Part shown: positions 46,203 to 57,745 of the stretch, one piece after another
Layout of the letters: the number at the start of each line of letters is the position of its first letter
How positions within the stretch are numbered: the first letter of the stretch is position 1
DNA from: Fonsecaea monophora
Taxonomy: Eukaryota; Ascomycota; Eurotiomycetes; Chaetothyriales; Herpotrichiellaceae
Direction of reading: 5' to 3'
Length of the DNA: 64,000 nt
Assembly: GCF_001642475.1 (NCBI RefSeq)
Contig: NW_019174057.1
Location: 19,854 to 83,853 of the forward strand
Notes under the pieces: model-generated
Databases searched by the model: none
Told to the model about the DNA's origin: nothing
Seen by the model: only the letters and a program-made list of their open reading frames with translations
Translations under genes and position numbers: made by a program

Positions 46203-47532
46203 ATGAAAGGTAAGCCATGCCGTCTCATCTCACATCCCCTCATCTTCTGGTGAATGTTACTGACTGCTCGTGCAACAGCCCTCATTCTGTACGACCACGT
46301 CGCTCTCCCCCTTTTTCTTCCACCTCGACTAACCCTGTCCTTCGCAGCGTTGGTGGCTTCGGCACCAGATTGCGTCCTTTGACCCTCACTCTCCCCAAGC
46401 CGCTGGTCGAGTTTGCCAACCGGCCCATGATCGAGCATCAGGTCGAGGCTCTCGCTGCCGCTGGTGTCACCGACATTGTCCTGGCCGTCAATTACAGACC
46501 CGATGTCATGACGAATGCGTTGAAGAAGTATGAGGATATGTACAATGTTAAAATCACATTCTCGGTCGAATCCGAACCCCTGGGCACTGCCGGTCCCCTC
46601 AAACTGGCCGAGAAGATCCTGGGAAAGGATGACTCTAACTTTTTCGTACTGAACTCGGATGTCATTTGCAACTACCCCTTCAAGGAACTGGCTGCTTTCC
46701 ACGACTCCCACGGCGAGGAGGGCACCATTGTCGTCACAAAGGTCGAAGAGCCCAGCAAATATGGTGTCATTGTGCACAAGCCCAACCATCCTTCCCGAAT
46801 CGACCGATTCGTCGAGAAGCCCGTCGAGTTCGTCGGCAACCGCATCAACGCCGGTATCTATATCTTTAAGCCTTCTATTCTCAAGAGAATCGAGCTGCGC
46901 CCCACCTCGATCGAGCAAGAGACCTTCCCTGCCATCTGCAAAGACGGTCAACTGCACTCGTTCGACTTGGACGGTTTCTGGATGGATGTCGGTCAACCCA
47001 AGGACTTTTTGAGTGGAACCTGCTTGTACTTGTCTTCGCTGGCGAAAACCAACTCCAAGAAGCTGGTCCCTCACTCGGAACCCTACGTCTACGGTGGAAA
47101 CGTCCTGGTGGACCCCACAGCCAAGATTGGCAAGAATTGCCGTATTGGCCCCAACGTCGTCATTGGACCTGGCTGTGTGGTCGGTGATGGTGTTCGCTTG
47201 CAGCGATGCGTGCTGCTGGAGGACAGCAAGGTCAAGGACCACGCCTGGGTCAAGTCCTCAATCATCGGTACGTATTCACCAGTTGGAGAAGTCTCAAGAC
47301 TATGAGCTAATTGAGTTCCAGGCTGGAGATCAACCGTTGGTCGCTGGGCTCGTCTGGAGAATGTCACTGTTCTGGGTGACGACGTTTCCATTGGGGACGA
47401 GATCTACGTCAACGGTGGCAGTGTTCTCCCTCACAAGAGCATCAAGGCCAATGTCGAGGGTAAGTCGTTTTGTGGAAACCGAACAGGACAAACGCTAATC
47501 AGACTTCTCCAGTGCCCCAAATCATCATGTAA
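46203..47532 (+). CDS. Mannose-1-phosphate guanylyltransferase (GDP-mannose pyrophosphorylase)
   Basis: Exons 46203-46209, 46279-46288, 46348-47267, 47322-47459 and 47513-47532 give 364 aa, the standard length for fungal Psa1/Mpg1. Splicing gives MKALILVGGFGTRLRPLTL at the start; GGFGTRLRP and the nearby PKP are the nucleotide-binding signature. The nucleotidyltransferase domain covers about 1-230 (FVLNSDVIC, VEKPVEF, NAGIYIF). A left-handed beta-helix of hexapeptide repeats follows (AKIGKNCRIGPNVVIGPGCVV) to the conserved end VPQIIM. The enzyme makes GDP-mannose from GTP and mannose-1-phosphate in the cytosol, feeding protein glycosylation, GPI anchors and cell-wall mannan. Exons 1, 2 and 5 hold only 7, 10 and 20 coding bases; the frame and the conserved termini demand them. 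Confidence 0.96.
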
Positions 47533-48481
47533 ATGCCCTCGTGGGCTGTTTCATGTTCATGTCGATTGACCTACGGCGTTTGTGACTCCTCACTCTACTG
47601 TTTGAACTTGACATTTCTGCCCTTTTCCAACCATGTCTTTGCTACGAACGGGACTTCCGAGCATGGCGAAACTGATCAGATGGAGCTACAAACAAAAGAA
47701 AACCTGGGCGTTAGGGAGCGAGCGAGATGTTGCCGACTTTTTATCACGTTTCTGTTCCGGCGCCGACCATGAGACCATTGTGGGGAATTTTTCAGAGATC
47801 GGGACTTTGCGCGCGGAAATAAATTTATATCACATCATCACACTAGAGGGCCATACATGACACGGGCGGAAGAAGGGGGAGAAGGTTGAATTGATTTTGC
47901 GGGTTTCCGAGTGGCACCGCCGCTGTGGACGAAGATCCATTTCTCCATCTTTATCCGCATTGCACGATAATGGAATATCCTTGTAATAACACTTGCGACT
48001 CAGCGTCGGCCCGTTTCTATCGTCACGAATGATGGCGGGGATAATGAAAGAAGAAAAAAACCATCTTGTCAGATTTTACGTGTTGAATCCAGTCCCCACT
48101 ATCTTTGTCCTGTGTGTGTGAATTACGTTCGTGATATCGATCACTCAGATAGGTGTGTACGTGCTGAATATATAGAATATGGGAGGTATGGTGTGTAGAG
48201 TATGGTATATAGTGTTCTGGAGAGTGCATGTTCTGGTACGGGTTCGGCGATGGCGTGTCCATTGAAATCCGCTATATATGTACTCATAGATGGAGAAGGA
48301 GAATCGGAATGAGAAAGCAGTCAGAATAAAAGGCTGGTGAGGATATTAACGGCTCAAGTGACAGCGTGTCAAACCCATCCTCTGATATTCAATGCCAGCA
48401 GCAGGACGACATGCCATCGATACGCCAAATCACATCGTGGCTCGCCTTGAACTGTCGTACCTGGCCAACAACATCATCTTC
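47533..48481. other. Intergenic region between convergent genes
   Basis: This holds the 3' flanks of GDP-mannose pyrophosphorylase and sphingosine-1-phosphate lyase. AT-rich words and a GTGTGT patch occur near 48112-48119. No gene recognised; the frame at 47633-47860 has no motif. Confidence 0.5.
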
Positions 48482-50337
48482 TCAGGCTTTGTACAACGTA
48501 TCCAGGTAGGCCACGACGAGCTTTTCGACGATGCTCTTGTCGGGCAAGCTTCCCGCAACGCCATACAATTGGGCGCTGGTCCCTTTGGCCTTGTCCTTCT
48601 TCACTACAGCACCACCAACAACTCCGCTACCGGTAACCTGCTGGCTCACAATCTTCTCCTTCTCTTCCTTGACCACCGCGACGAGATCATCGATCAGTCC
48701 GTCCACCGCCCCGGGTCTCGTCATGGGTAGGGTCACGGCGACGTGCACTCCTGGGGGATCTTGGAGCGAGTTGAGATGCCACTGTCTCTTGGACATCCCG
48801 TCGGCGACGTCGTAGATTGATATTTGAGGGTCGAGCGATTCAAACGCCACCACACTAATCATCGGTTTGCCCAATATTCCCAAGGCCGATTTCAGGATAG
48901 GGTGTTCCTTGATGGCGTTTTCAATCGTTTGTTTCGTGGTGACGATTTTATTCGTGGCGTCGATATAACCCTTCTCGCCCACGACCATTATACTGGCCCA
49001 GCATCCAGCTATCAGCGCTCCAGGCCGAGAGCCAGCTATGGAGGGACTTCCATAAACACCGCCGGACCACTCCGGACATAAAAAGTATTGATATTCTCGT
49101 AGCTGCCGGTTTCTGTATAAGACGCACGAATTTCCCTTGGGAGCAAAGCCGTACTTGTGCGTATCCACAGATATGGACGTGACTCCCGGTTGGCGGAAGT
49201 CGAACCCTCCCTCCTCGGCGAAGGGTGAGGGAAACCCAGCTTTGGAGAGGTGCGGCATAAGAAAGGATCCCAAACAGCAGTCCACATGCAAGGGGATTTT
49301 GTACGTCACGGCAAGTTTCGAGAGAGCCGGGATGTTGTCCACAACCCCGTGCGGGTAGTTCGGGGCACTTCCCACAAGGAGGATTGTGTTAGGGTTGATC
49401 AGACGGCGAACGCGATATATGTCGACCATGTACTCCGGCGCCGAACAGTGGACAATGTGTAGCTTGATCTTGAAATACGATGCTGCCTTGTGGAACGCAG
49501 CATGCGCGGTATGCGGAACGATCATTTCTGGCTCTGTGATGCCCTTCTCTGCATAGCCCTTCTGCCTTGCTGACAGGCAGGCCATTAGGATTGACTCTGT
49601 ACCGCCCGAGGTTGTCACCCCAGCACCTGTCTCGGGAGCATTGAACATGGCGAGTACCATCGCCACGATTTCAGCTTCCATTTTGCGGACAGCGGGAAAC
49701 ACGTCGGCATGGATCGGGTTGGCCACACTAAAGGACCGCATGGCCTGAAACTGAATGTCCAACAACTCCTCTTCGCCGTGGTAGACTGCGCCAGAGACTT
49801 TGCCTTCTTCCCACCTCGTGCGTTTCATCGATGCCAACGTCTCCAATTCGGTATTTAACTGATCCTTGGTCCATGGCTCCTTTGGGAGATGCAGGTATCG
49901 GTTCACGCCGGGATCGTTGGGCGCCAGTTTATCTTCGAGGTCCTTTCGTGCCGCCTCGAGTTGCCTGGCGACCTTTGACCGCACGCCGGGGAGGTTGAGG
50001 AAGATTCTGTAGAGTGTTTTGTGCGTGGTGTGGTAAAGCAGCGCGAGAGAGCCGAGGAGGCCGTGACCCCGGAGGAAGTAGAATGATCGCCGAAGGATGC
50101 GGAGGACGAAGAAGATAAAGATTACATTACGGAGTCTGCGCAGGTGTCGGGGATTAGTTGACTGAAATTTCAGAACATCCAGCACAGCACCATCTCAAGC
50201 AGGACATACATGTTGAAATTCCCTTGGTAGTCTCTCAGCCGAGCCAAATGACCAGCTCGAGCTCGCTGGAACTTGCTCTGCAGACTGAGGGGAAGAGGAG
50301 ACGAGCCGCCCATGATGGGACCGAGTTTCTGGGTCAT
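48482..50337 (-). CDS. dpl1: Sphingosine-1-phosphate lyase
   Basis: Exons 50337-50210 and 50135-48482 give 593 aa. An N-terminal membrane span (ILRNVIFIFFVLRILRRSFYF, about 43-62, restored by splicing) anchors the enzyme in the ER with its catalytic domain in the cytosol. The group II PLP-dependent decarboxylase fold follows: VTTSGGTESILMACL, PHTAHAAFHKAA, HVDCCLGSF, and the PLP-binding Lys370 in SVDTHKYGFAPKG. It cleaves phosphorylated sphingoid bases to phosphoethanolamine and a fatty aldehyde, the exit step of sphingolipid breakdown. All key residues are present and the length is typical. The start ATG is followed in frame by another Met eight codons later; either is possible. Confidence 0.94.
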
Positions 50338-50891
50338 CGACGAGACATAGAAAAAAGTTGGATTGCGAGCGATTTCGAGACGGGGACCGGGAGGGCAGCT
50401 GGCGCTTTTTCCGTCACAGAAATGTGACGACAGCCACGGCGCATTTTCATATGTTCGCTTCAACGTCCTTCTCCGCAGCTTGACGTCGCTTCGTTCCTCG
50501 TATACCGGGTGTCGGCGAATCGATTTTCCGGAGACATCCATCTCGTATTTCGTTACGGGCGTGGTTTGCGTGTACAGTTATCAAGTATAGAATATTCCCC
50601 AGACACGATACGCCCAGCCGGTCATGAGACCAGACCTGATGATTGGTCAAAAACATCTGTATCATTGACGTACACTCTCGTCTATGGAGACCTTTTTGTT
50701 CCTGTTTTGCTTTTATTTTCCCAAGTCAAGCCTTCAGCTGTCGTTTAGGTGGTGCTATGTGCAAATCCAGCTGGGCTCTAACAAATTTTTTAATGCATAG
50801 GCGTCCTCATCTCTGGAAATAACTCAGGCTGTTTCTTCAGATAACCTAAACTCCGAAAATAATGCCACGCGTCTCCTTTTCCATCCGCTGT
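50338..50891. other. Intergenic region, no gene recognised
   Basis: This lies between the sphingosine-1-phosphate lyase start and the homocitrate synthase stop, both on the minus strand. It presumably holds the lyase promoter. No repeat or RNA gene. Confidence 0.5.
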
Positions 50892-52510
50892 CTATGCCGA
50901 AACACCCGTCGTTCTGGCCTTCTTGACAACCTGCTCTGTCGCGATCTGGTCGTCAACAGTCTCCTCTAAACGTCTCTTCTCCGGTACTGCCTGATCTTCT
51001 TGCTGCTTCTCTGCCAGCAGTCTCTTTTCTTTTTCCGTCATATTGGGCAGTTCAACCTCGTTTCCGGGGTTCTTCTTGCCCAGCTTGACATTGCGGTGGT
51101 AAGCGTGGATAATCGAATCCGCATCGTCGATAGCAATGGGTCTGATGTCAGCCAGTCTCTTGATGGCTGCTGTGACTTCCTTGTACTGTGCGTCTGTCAT
51201 CTCAATCTTGAGCTGCTGTGCTCTTGACTTGATGGCGTTCCACCCAGTCAGGCGAGATGCGAAATGGATATATCGTCCAATACCGAAATCTGAAGGGTCA
51301 ATGATCTCATATGTGCTTGGGTTGGCCAGAATAGCTTTGGCGTGGATCCCGGCCTTGTGGGTAAAGGCACAGAAACCGGTAATGGGGTTGTTGAAGGGGA
51401 TGTTGACGGCGACCGCTTCGGCAACCAACTCCTCGATATCCTTGATCTTCTCCAACTTGTACTTGCTCTTGACGTAGTCGCGATCGGCCGTGATCATCCG
51501 TGCCATGAGTCCACCAAGCGTAGTAATGCCGTTTCGCTCGCCAATGCCGAGGACTGAAGTATCAATGTGAGTAGCTCCGGCTTCGAGGGCGCAATAGGCA
51601 TTGGCAATGGCACACCCAGTGTCATTGTGGAAGTGGGTTTCAATATCGCAGCTGACAACACCGCGTAGTGTTCGGACGAGGTCATAAACTTGTCTAGGAG
51701 AAGCGCATCCGACAGTGTCGGCAATACCCACCCGGTTCACACCAACCTTGTCAACAGCCTGGTAGAGCGACAACAGGTCGACGAGATCAGATCGGAATGA
51801 GTCTTCGCTGGAAAACCGAATCTCGATGCCCTTGGACTTGACAAAATTGATCACCTCGATAGCGGTGTTCTTGATGTAAGTCATATCCTTGCCATGAGAA
51901 TGCTCTCTCAGGAAGGATGATGTGCCGATCACAACGTCGACGCCGTCGACACCGGTCTCAACAGCTATTCTCGCATCGTCCATGTGACAGCGGATGTGAG
52001 TGAGAATCTTGGACTTCAAGCCGAGCTTGCAAATGGCCTCGCAGTCCTTGCGAGACTGCTCCGAGGCAGCAGGGCTGGTGAGTTCGATATAGTCTGCACC
52101 AAACTCGTCCAGAGCCTTTGCAATTTCGATCTTCTTGGCGGTGTCAAAGTAGGCATTTGCAAACCTATTTGCAGACACAATCAGCATCTACCCGTTTTTC
52201 AAAAGGGGAATTCTTTTTTCAACATACTGCTCGCCTTCTCTTAATGTGCTCTCGATAATCTTAAATCTGCCAACGTTGCTGAGGAAGTCGCCCACGGGCA
52301 TGTAAGGATTTCTGGCGTTTCGGGGAGTGGGGGTTGTGTTGATTCCAGTGTAACCCGGGTGGCCTGCGACTTCGTGAGCAAAAAAAAATCACTACGCAGG
52401 GTGTGGGTTGGCATACTGGCATTGCCATTCACGCCATTTGCATGGCCATTGGTGCCGTTGGTCTGTCCATTGACACCGTTTGATTCAACCTCGTCGGCTG
52501 AAGGACACAT
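50892..52510 (-). CDS. Homocitrate synthase (lysine biosynthesis)
   Basis: Exons 52510-52417, 52363-52228 and 52164-50892 give 500 aa. Splicing yields HPGYTGINTTPTPRN, then FKIIESTLREGEQFANAYFD, the catalytic DRE-TIM metallolyase start. Other family blocks are ETHFHNDTGCAIANAYCA (metal-binding His pair) and THKAGIHAKAILANPSTYE. It condenses acetyl-CoA with 2-oxoglutarate, the committed and lysine-inhibited step of the alpha-aminoadipate pathway. The N-terminus is an Asn/Gly-rich run (NGVNGQTNGTNG). The C-terminus has a charged extension of about 50 residues after the usual end, finishing in VVKKARTTG, which could be a nuclear import signal; Lys20/Lys21 of yeast are known in the nucleus as well as mitochondria. 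No clear mitochondrial presequence is visible. Confidence 0.95.
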
Positions 52511-53936
52511 CTTGAAAGGTGAAGAAGAGAAGCGAGTGTGCAAGCTGTCAGAGAAAGTATTTGGTATCTACCAAGAGCAGGTGAGAGATCAGGGTAGAAA
52601 AACAGAAAGTAAGGTGAGCGGTGAGGAGGGAGTAAATGTAGGTCTGGGGAAAAGGAATAATGAGTCAAATTGGCGAGCCGGTGATTTGACGGAGATGATA
52701 GCAGGGTAGACGATACCGCAGCGAGCGAGAAATTCGACCAAGCAAGAGAGAAAAAAAGTGGGAGTGAATTGTGGATGCAGACTGTGTTGGAGGGGGAAAA
52801 GTCTGAGGCTGCTCGCAGTTGCGGGGAGGGCGCATCATTTTTCTCTTCGTCTCCGGTCTCGGTCCTCACTAGTAACTGGGTTTGCTGGGCAAAAATTTTC
52901 TCTTTCTCTTTTCAGCTCTTTCAATGGCTCATTATGCTTGTCCCACGCTTTCCTGGCGCTCATTATGGATTTGAAGTCCTCTTGCTCTCACTCTACCCGT
53001 CGTAATGATTCATCTCGCCTATTCATCTCTCTCTAACTCTACCTCTACCTCGTACTGTGCGCATTTTGACGTCGTCACGTGATGAACCCCAACCTCGGGA
53101 TTTTTTGACGAGGCCGAGATTTTGCTTGCAGCCTTGTTCTACCAGCCTCGAGAATCCTGGTTCTCTGAGACACTTGTCGAGAATATCATATACTCCATGG
53201 TCCTGGCTCTATGTTGCTACAATGGAGGGGAAGTATCGAGCTCGGTTATATATCAGAAATGGCACGGTGAAAAGACTTACTCGCTGAATTACAAACTTGG
53301 TTGTACAACTTGAGGCTGATGAAGGTGTACGCGACGGATCCTTGTAATATGTAGAGTTGGCAGCGTTTATCCAGGGACGCCTGACGCAGGTTTCATGCTA
53401 TCTAACCGGGCGCACGAGCATTTCCATCCCGAGAAAAAACTTCCAGGGTATGTCCAAGCAAGAGAAATGACAAAACTCTCGTTCTTGTTCGTGCCTGGTA
53501 CGTAGCGTTCGCTTCTCGAGTACGAGACACTGATGGATGCGCTCGCGAAGCACGGATATCAATGCGAAGCCGTAGCCCTGGCTTTAGTCGATCACGAGGA
53601 CTCACCTCGGTTGCCATGATGTGTTCATCCCTATATCCGCTTTTTGATCTGTGAAGAAGACAATGCAGATTTACAGAGGGAGATGGTTGCAGTCGCGAAT
53701 GGGGCGCCATAAAAGAGAGGTTCCAACCAGAGGACCTGGGAGGAGATGGTAGACAGTGGCCACACTCTATTCTTCAGTCTGACAGAGACTGTAGATCTCA
53801 CCAAGCGTGGCGCAGGAGAAGAGCTGCCTTTCAAGTGACAGGTATAGCAAGCGCTCCGAGCATTTGATCCTCGCCACGAAAATAGCCGGCGAGGTCTATA
53901 AAGAGGCAGGGACGTGTTGGTCTGTAACTGACAAAA
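52511..53936. other. Intergenic region, no gene recognised
   Basis: This holds the homocitrate synthase promoter and leader, which is rich in GAGAG/GAAAA on the plus strand, and the 3' flank of the ketopantoate reductase-like gene. Frames at 53057-53313 and 53402-53710 lack motifs. No RNA gene or repeat recognised. Confidence 0.5.
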
Positions 53937-54947
53937 TCACTGATCGATTTCTCCTTTCTGCTCCCGCACCATGGCATCAAATCTTGCTTTGGTCAGGGCG
54001 TACAGCATCGCCGTTAGAGGCATGTCGACTCCCCATTTCCGCCCGAGTCGGACAGTGTTACCCACGATCGCTTCCACCTCGAACAGCCGGCCTTGCTTGA
54101 CATCCTGCACCATACTCGTCTCCCTCCCCTGCCGCGTTTCTGCCCGACGTGTGCCAATAGCCAGCTTCTTCTTCGCAACCGTCTCGTCCACGTTTGGGAT
54201 TCCCATCTTCTTTGCCAGCTCGATGATTTCTTTCATAATAGACCACACCAGGTCGTAAGAGTAGGGAGAGGATGAAAGCAGGAAGTCCGCGTCGGTAGAC
54301 ATTGCAAGAGCACAGGTGGGACTCCAGGCACAATTCAGCATGATCTTGCCCCAACGAGCGATCTGAATATCATCGTGGACTTCGGCTTGGCCCCCGCCTG
54401 CAATCACCAATTCCGCCAGCCTGACTGCGGCTGCTTTGTGGGATGCTGGGGCGGTCGAGGGAAAGGTGCCAATCTCAAGCAGATTCAGCATCTCAGGATA
54501 CTCAATTATGCCCTGTTCCGTCTGCGTGGCCGGGAGGTAGACAGCACAGCTCAGCAGCGGATTTTGCGGATATGCCTGAGCCACCTCATCCTCGATGTCA
54601 ATTCCATTCTGAGCGAGTACAATGACAGTCTGAGGTCGACCATGGACGGCAGGACGGATCAAGTCGCTCAGAGACGGTTTCGACCCGGGAAACGATTTGG
54701 TGGCAATGAAGACAAAATCATAGGCGACATCCTCTGGACACTCAGCTACACGCCTAACAACCAGGTCTGGACGAAACTGCACGTCTCCAAATCGCTTGCT
54801 GTGGAGCGTGAAGCCTTTCTGCTTTACCCTGTCATAGTTGGACCGACACACTGCTGTGACCTGACAACCAGCACGCTGGAATTGATACACGAAAACGGCC
54901 CCTATGCTTCCAGCCCCAAAGAGGAGGATTCGAGGTGAGTTATCCAT
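53937..54947 (-). CDS. 2-dehydropantoate 2-reductase family protein (ApbA/PanE-like)
   Basis: An intronless gene of 336 aa. The N-terminal Rossmann domain begins PRILLFGAGSIGAVFVYQFQ (GxGxxG) and includes FVFIATKS and the Asn-containing VLAQNGID block. The C-terminal helical domain has the lysine-bearing IARWGKIMLNCAWSPTCAL and the late SMVQDVKQGRLFEVEAIVG stretch, both characteristic of ketopantoate reductases. It should use NADPH to reduce ketopantoate or a related 2-oxo acid. Fungi carry several such paralogues, some in specialised-metabolite clusters, so pantothenate synthesis is not assured. The frame is open upstream of this ATG, but the earlier candidate is not an ATG, so the ATG before DNSPRILLFGAG is used. 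It is divergent from an MFS transporter gene. Confidence 0.9.
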   Translation of the reverse strand: MDNSPRILLFGAGSIGAVFVYQFQRAGCQVTAVCRSNYDRVKQKGFTLHSKRFGDVQFRPDLVVRRVAECPEDVAYDFVFIATKSFPGSKPSLSDLIRPAVHGRPQTVIVLAQNGIDIEDEVAQAYPQNPLLSCAVYLPATQTEQGIIEYPEMLNLLEIGTFPSTAPASHKAAAVRLAELVIAGGGQAEVHDDIQIARWGKIMLNCAWSPTCALAMSTDADFLLSSSPYSYDLVWSIMKEIIELAKKMGIPNVDETVAKKKLAIGTRRAETRQGRETSMVQDVKQGRLFEVEAIVGNTVRLGRKWGVDMPLTAMLYALTKARFDAMVREQKGEIDQ

Positions 54948-56029
54948 AGTCCCAGCAAAGGCCAGCCCTGCAAAAAGCGTGAAACCGCACAAGATCGAAA
55001 GTCACAATCAATGCCCACCAAAAGGACCCGGAGATTGGCCGATCGAGACTCCGATAACCCCTCTACCGACCATGCTTTGTACACAAACCCACCAGTCCGC
55101 GTTTGGCGGATATGACGGCCGAGAGGGGGCCTAGCTGGGGCTCTGGGGACTTGCTGACTGATATCAAGTACCTCGTACTTATACAAGGCTGAAGGATAAC
55201 CATGTGCGATAAGAGCGACAACCAGATGCGGACCGGAGTCTATATACTCCGACACCCTCACTGAATTGCCACCTCGGTTCAAACATCAAAGGAGATAATG
55301 GTTACGAATGGGAAGACTAATCGGTGGTGGTTCGACGATGCTCGGCTCAAATAAGGGTCCGAATTGCGATCTGACCCCCACCAGCTAACTATCGCCGGGG
55401 CTTGGGCATGCCCTGGAGACATGGTATCGACCTTGAAGGAAGTGCAAAAATGCTCCCGGGTCTCCGTACTCCATACCGTACCAGTGGTAATGGGCTAGGT
55501 GCCAGATCGGATGGATGGCTGGATTGCTCGGCCGTGATTCATCTCACCTTTGTCCTAACCCAGTATTTTTGAAGCAGGCCACGAAGCAGAGAGATCCACA
55601 GAGGCTGGCTCTAAGGACAGGGGCATATCCCAACGACGGTCGATCTTCCGAACTACCAACATTCACATGGGAAAACAAGATGCAAAATCCGTTGCTGTGA
55701 AGGAGACGATGGGCCATCCGCCCACCAATGGTGGTGGCCAGCCTCGCCTCCCCTACAGGCCCAACAACCTGTGGAAATCAACAAGGGCGCCGGGGTGTAA
55801 AAATCATGACGTGCTAAGCTTTTTGTGGGTTGTTTAGGGGACCAGAAAAGGACGTTCGATACGCAGTCGCTGCGCCCATGGTGCCGTATACCCGAAATCT
55901 TGGAGCGGGCCAGGGTTCACATTTTGAACATATCTTTCGTTATGGCGTGCTCCATGCCTTATATACCCTTTTTACATCCCCCCCTTGGCTACTAGAACGA
56001 CCACTACCAACCTAACAGCACCATCAGCC
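54948..56029. promoter_or_regulatory. Shared 1.08 kb intergenic region of the divergent reductase/MFS pair
   Basis: Both genes start at its edges. A TATATA box lies at 55960-55965, about 65 bases before the MFS start codon. A TATATA-like word at 55241-55246 could serve the reductase gene, though it is 295 bases from its start. A GTACCTCGTAC patch lies near 55168-55179. No gene is recognised inside. Confidence 0.5.
55960..55965 (+). promoter_or_regulatory. Putative TATA box of the MFS transporter gene
   Basis: TATATA, followed by CCCTTTTTAC, about 65 bases upstream of the ATG at 56030. Position and sequence fit a fungal TATA element; transcription start was not determined. Confidence 0.5.
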
Positions 56030-57745
56030 ATGGAGACGATAGAGAGGATTCTGTCCAGACCTGTCGCTAAGCCATACCGTTCTCGAAAGATTGACCCCAC
56101 CATCAAGCCATATCTAAACCAGTACGGTCAGGTCGATTTTGCCCCCGGCGACATCGAAAACCCCAAAGAATGGTCAACCGGCCGGCGATGGTATTGCACA
56201 CTCGTGGCCGTCACTCTTGTCTGCAATGCCACATTTGCTTCGTCCAGCCCCTCGGGATGCCTGCGCGGGATTGCTGAAGAGTTCAACGTGTCAATGACCG
56301 CGGCTGGTCTCGTCATCACTCTATTTCTGCTGGGATACGTGGCGGGGCCGTTGATATTTGCTCCCCTATCGGAATTCTATGGACGGAGATATGTTTTCTA
56401 CGTAACCTTCACACTCTATGTGGCATTCAACTTCCTGTGCGCTTTTGCACCAAACTTCGCGTCCTTGCTCATTGGACGCTTGTTGACGGGCACATTCGCC
56501 AGCGCTCCTCTGACCAACGCCCCGGGGGTGCTTGCCGATGTCTGGGGACCCGTTGAACGCGGCAATGCCATGGCGCTGTTCAGTATGATGACCTTCATCG
56601 GCCCTTCTGGAGGGCCTGTGATTTCCGGCTTCCTAGAGCTCACTAAAGATTGGAGATGGTCGTTCTACGTGTTGTTGTGGTTGGGCGGAGCGACCGAATT
56701 GTTGTTGTTCACCATCCCCGAAACGTTTCCCCCGGTCGTTCTGATCAACAAAGCCCGTCGACTACGGGCTACCGGAGTTCCCGAGTATCAACAACTACAA
56801 GCTCCTGCCGAGGCAGAAGGGCGCCGGCTGGCCGATGTGTTCAGGGTGGCGCTGATACGGCCGTGGCAGATCCTCTTCGACACCATCTCTATCCTCTGTG
56901 CTGTCTACATGTCGGTGGTCTATCTGCTGCTCTACATGCTCTTTTCCATCTACCCGATTGTCTTTCAGGAGAAGCGAGGCTGGAATTCTGGCGTCGGGGA
57001 GCTTCCACTGATCGGCACAGTTATCGGGGCATGCCTAGGTGGTGCCATTGTTTTCTGGACCTCGAAGCGAGACCGGAAACGACTTTTGGCAGGCATTGCG
57101 GGTAAACCCGAAGACCGATTGCCAGTGGCCATGATTGGTGGCATCATGTTTGCCGGCACCATGTTTTGGTTTGCGTGGACGGCGAACTTTAACAGCGTCC
57201 ACTGGATTGTTCCCACCATGGCGGGGACCTTTTTGTCCACTTCGATCCTCCTTATATTTGTGGCTTACATCAACTACCTCACGGACACGTACTTGATGTA
57301 CACGGCCAGCGCCATGGCGGCCAACACCATCGTTCGGTCGGCGTGTGGAGCTGCGGCACCGCTCTTTACGAGTCAGATGTTCAACGCCCTGGGAGTAGGT
57401 GGTGGCGGGTCGTTAATTGGGGGCGTTGCGTGTCTTCTTGCACCGATTCCTTTCGTCTTCTACAAATATGGCGAACCAATTCGACAACGAAGCCGATTTG
57501 CTCCTACCGGCCCCCCTCCACCGCGAGACGAGGAGAGCCAGGACGACAAGGCAGAAGACCCTATTGGAGTAGAGACTTCGTCAAGTTCAAGCTCCGGGTC
57601 GACGAATGTTAGTATCCATTCCGAGACGGAGCCACACCTGGGCGACGATGATCCAGCGGTCCTTGAGAAAAGGGTGAACGAGTCAGAAGCAGAACCTCGC
57701 CACGAAGCAGGAGAAAATGCGGGCGACAAGAAAGAATTTGCTTAA
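56030..57745 (+). CDS. Major facilitator superfamily transporter, drug:H+ antiporter-1-like
   Basis: An intronless gene of 571 aa. A polar N-terminus of about 60 residues with IENPKEWSTGRRW, typical of fungal DHA1 transporters, precedes twelve predicted membrane spans. The loop after the second span reads PLSEFYGRRYVFYVTF, a form of the MFS motif GxxxDRxGRR, and span 5 has GPSGGPVISGF, the motif C of antiporters. A central cytoplasmic loop of about 60 residues divides the halves. The C-terminal tail of about 75 residues is hydrophilic with Ser runs and acidic blocks. It should sit in the plasma membrane and export (or exchange for H+) a small organic molecule. The substrate is unknown. It is divergent from a ketopantoate reductase-like gene, which suggests but does not prove shared control. 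Confidence 0.92.
   Translation: METIERILSRPVAKPYRSRKIDPTIKPYLNQYGQVDFAPGDIENPKEWSTGRRWYCTLVAVTLVCNATFASSSPSGCLRGIAEEFNVSMTAAGLVITLFLLGYVAGPLIFAPLSEFYGRRYVFYVTFTLYVAFNFLCAFAPNFASLLIGRLLTGTFASAPLTNAPGVLADVWGPVERGNAMALFSMMTFIGPSGGPVISGFLELTKDWRWSFYVLLWLGGATELLLFTIPETFPPVVLINKARRLRATGVPEYQQLQAPAEAEGRRLADVFRVALIRPWQILFDTISILCAVYMSVVYLLLYMLFSIYPIVFQEKRGWNSGVGELPLIGTVIGACLGGAIVFWTSKRDRKRLLAGIAGKPEDRLPVAMIGGIMFAGTMFWFAWTANFNSVHWIVPTMAGTFLSTSILLIFVAYINYLTDTYLMYTASAMAANTIVRSACGAAAPLFTSQMFNALGVGGGGSLIGGVACLLAPIPFVFYKYGEPIRQRSRFAPTGPPPPRDEESQDDKAEDPIGVETSSSSSSGSTNVSIHSETEPHLGDDDPAVLEKRVNESEAEPRHEAGENAGDKKEFA

Noticed and set aside
46067..47242. 391-aa minus-strand frame opposite GDP-mannose pyrophosphorylase
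   Set aside because: Antisense shadow caused by codon bias of the real gene; no motif and no conserved start.
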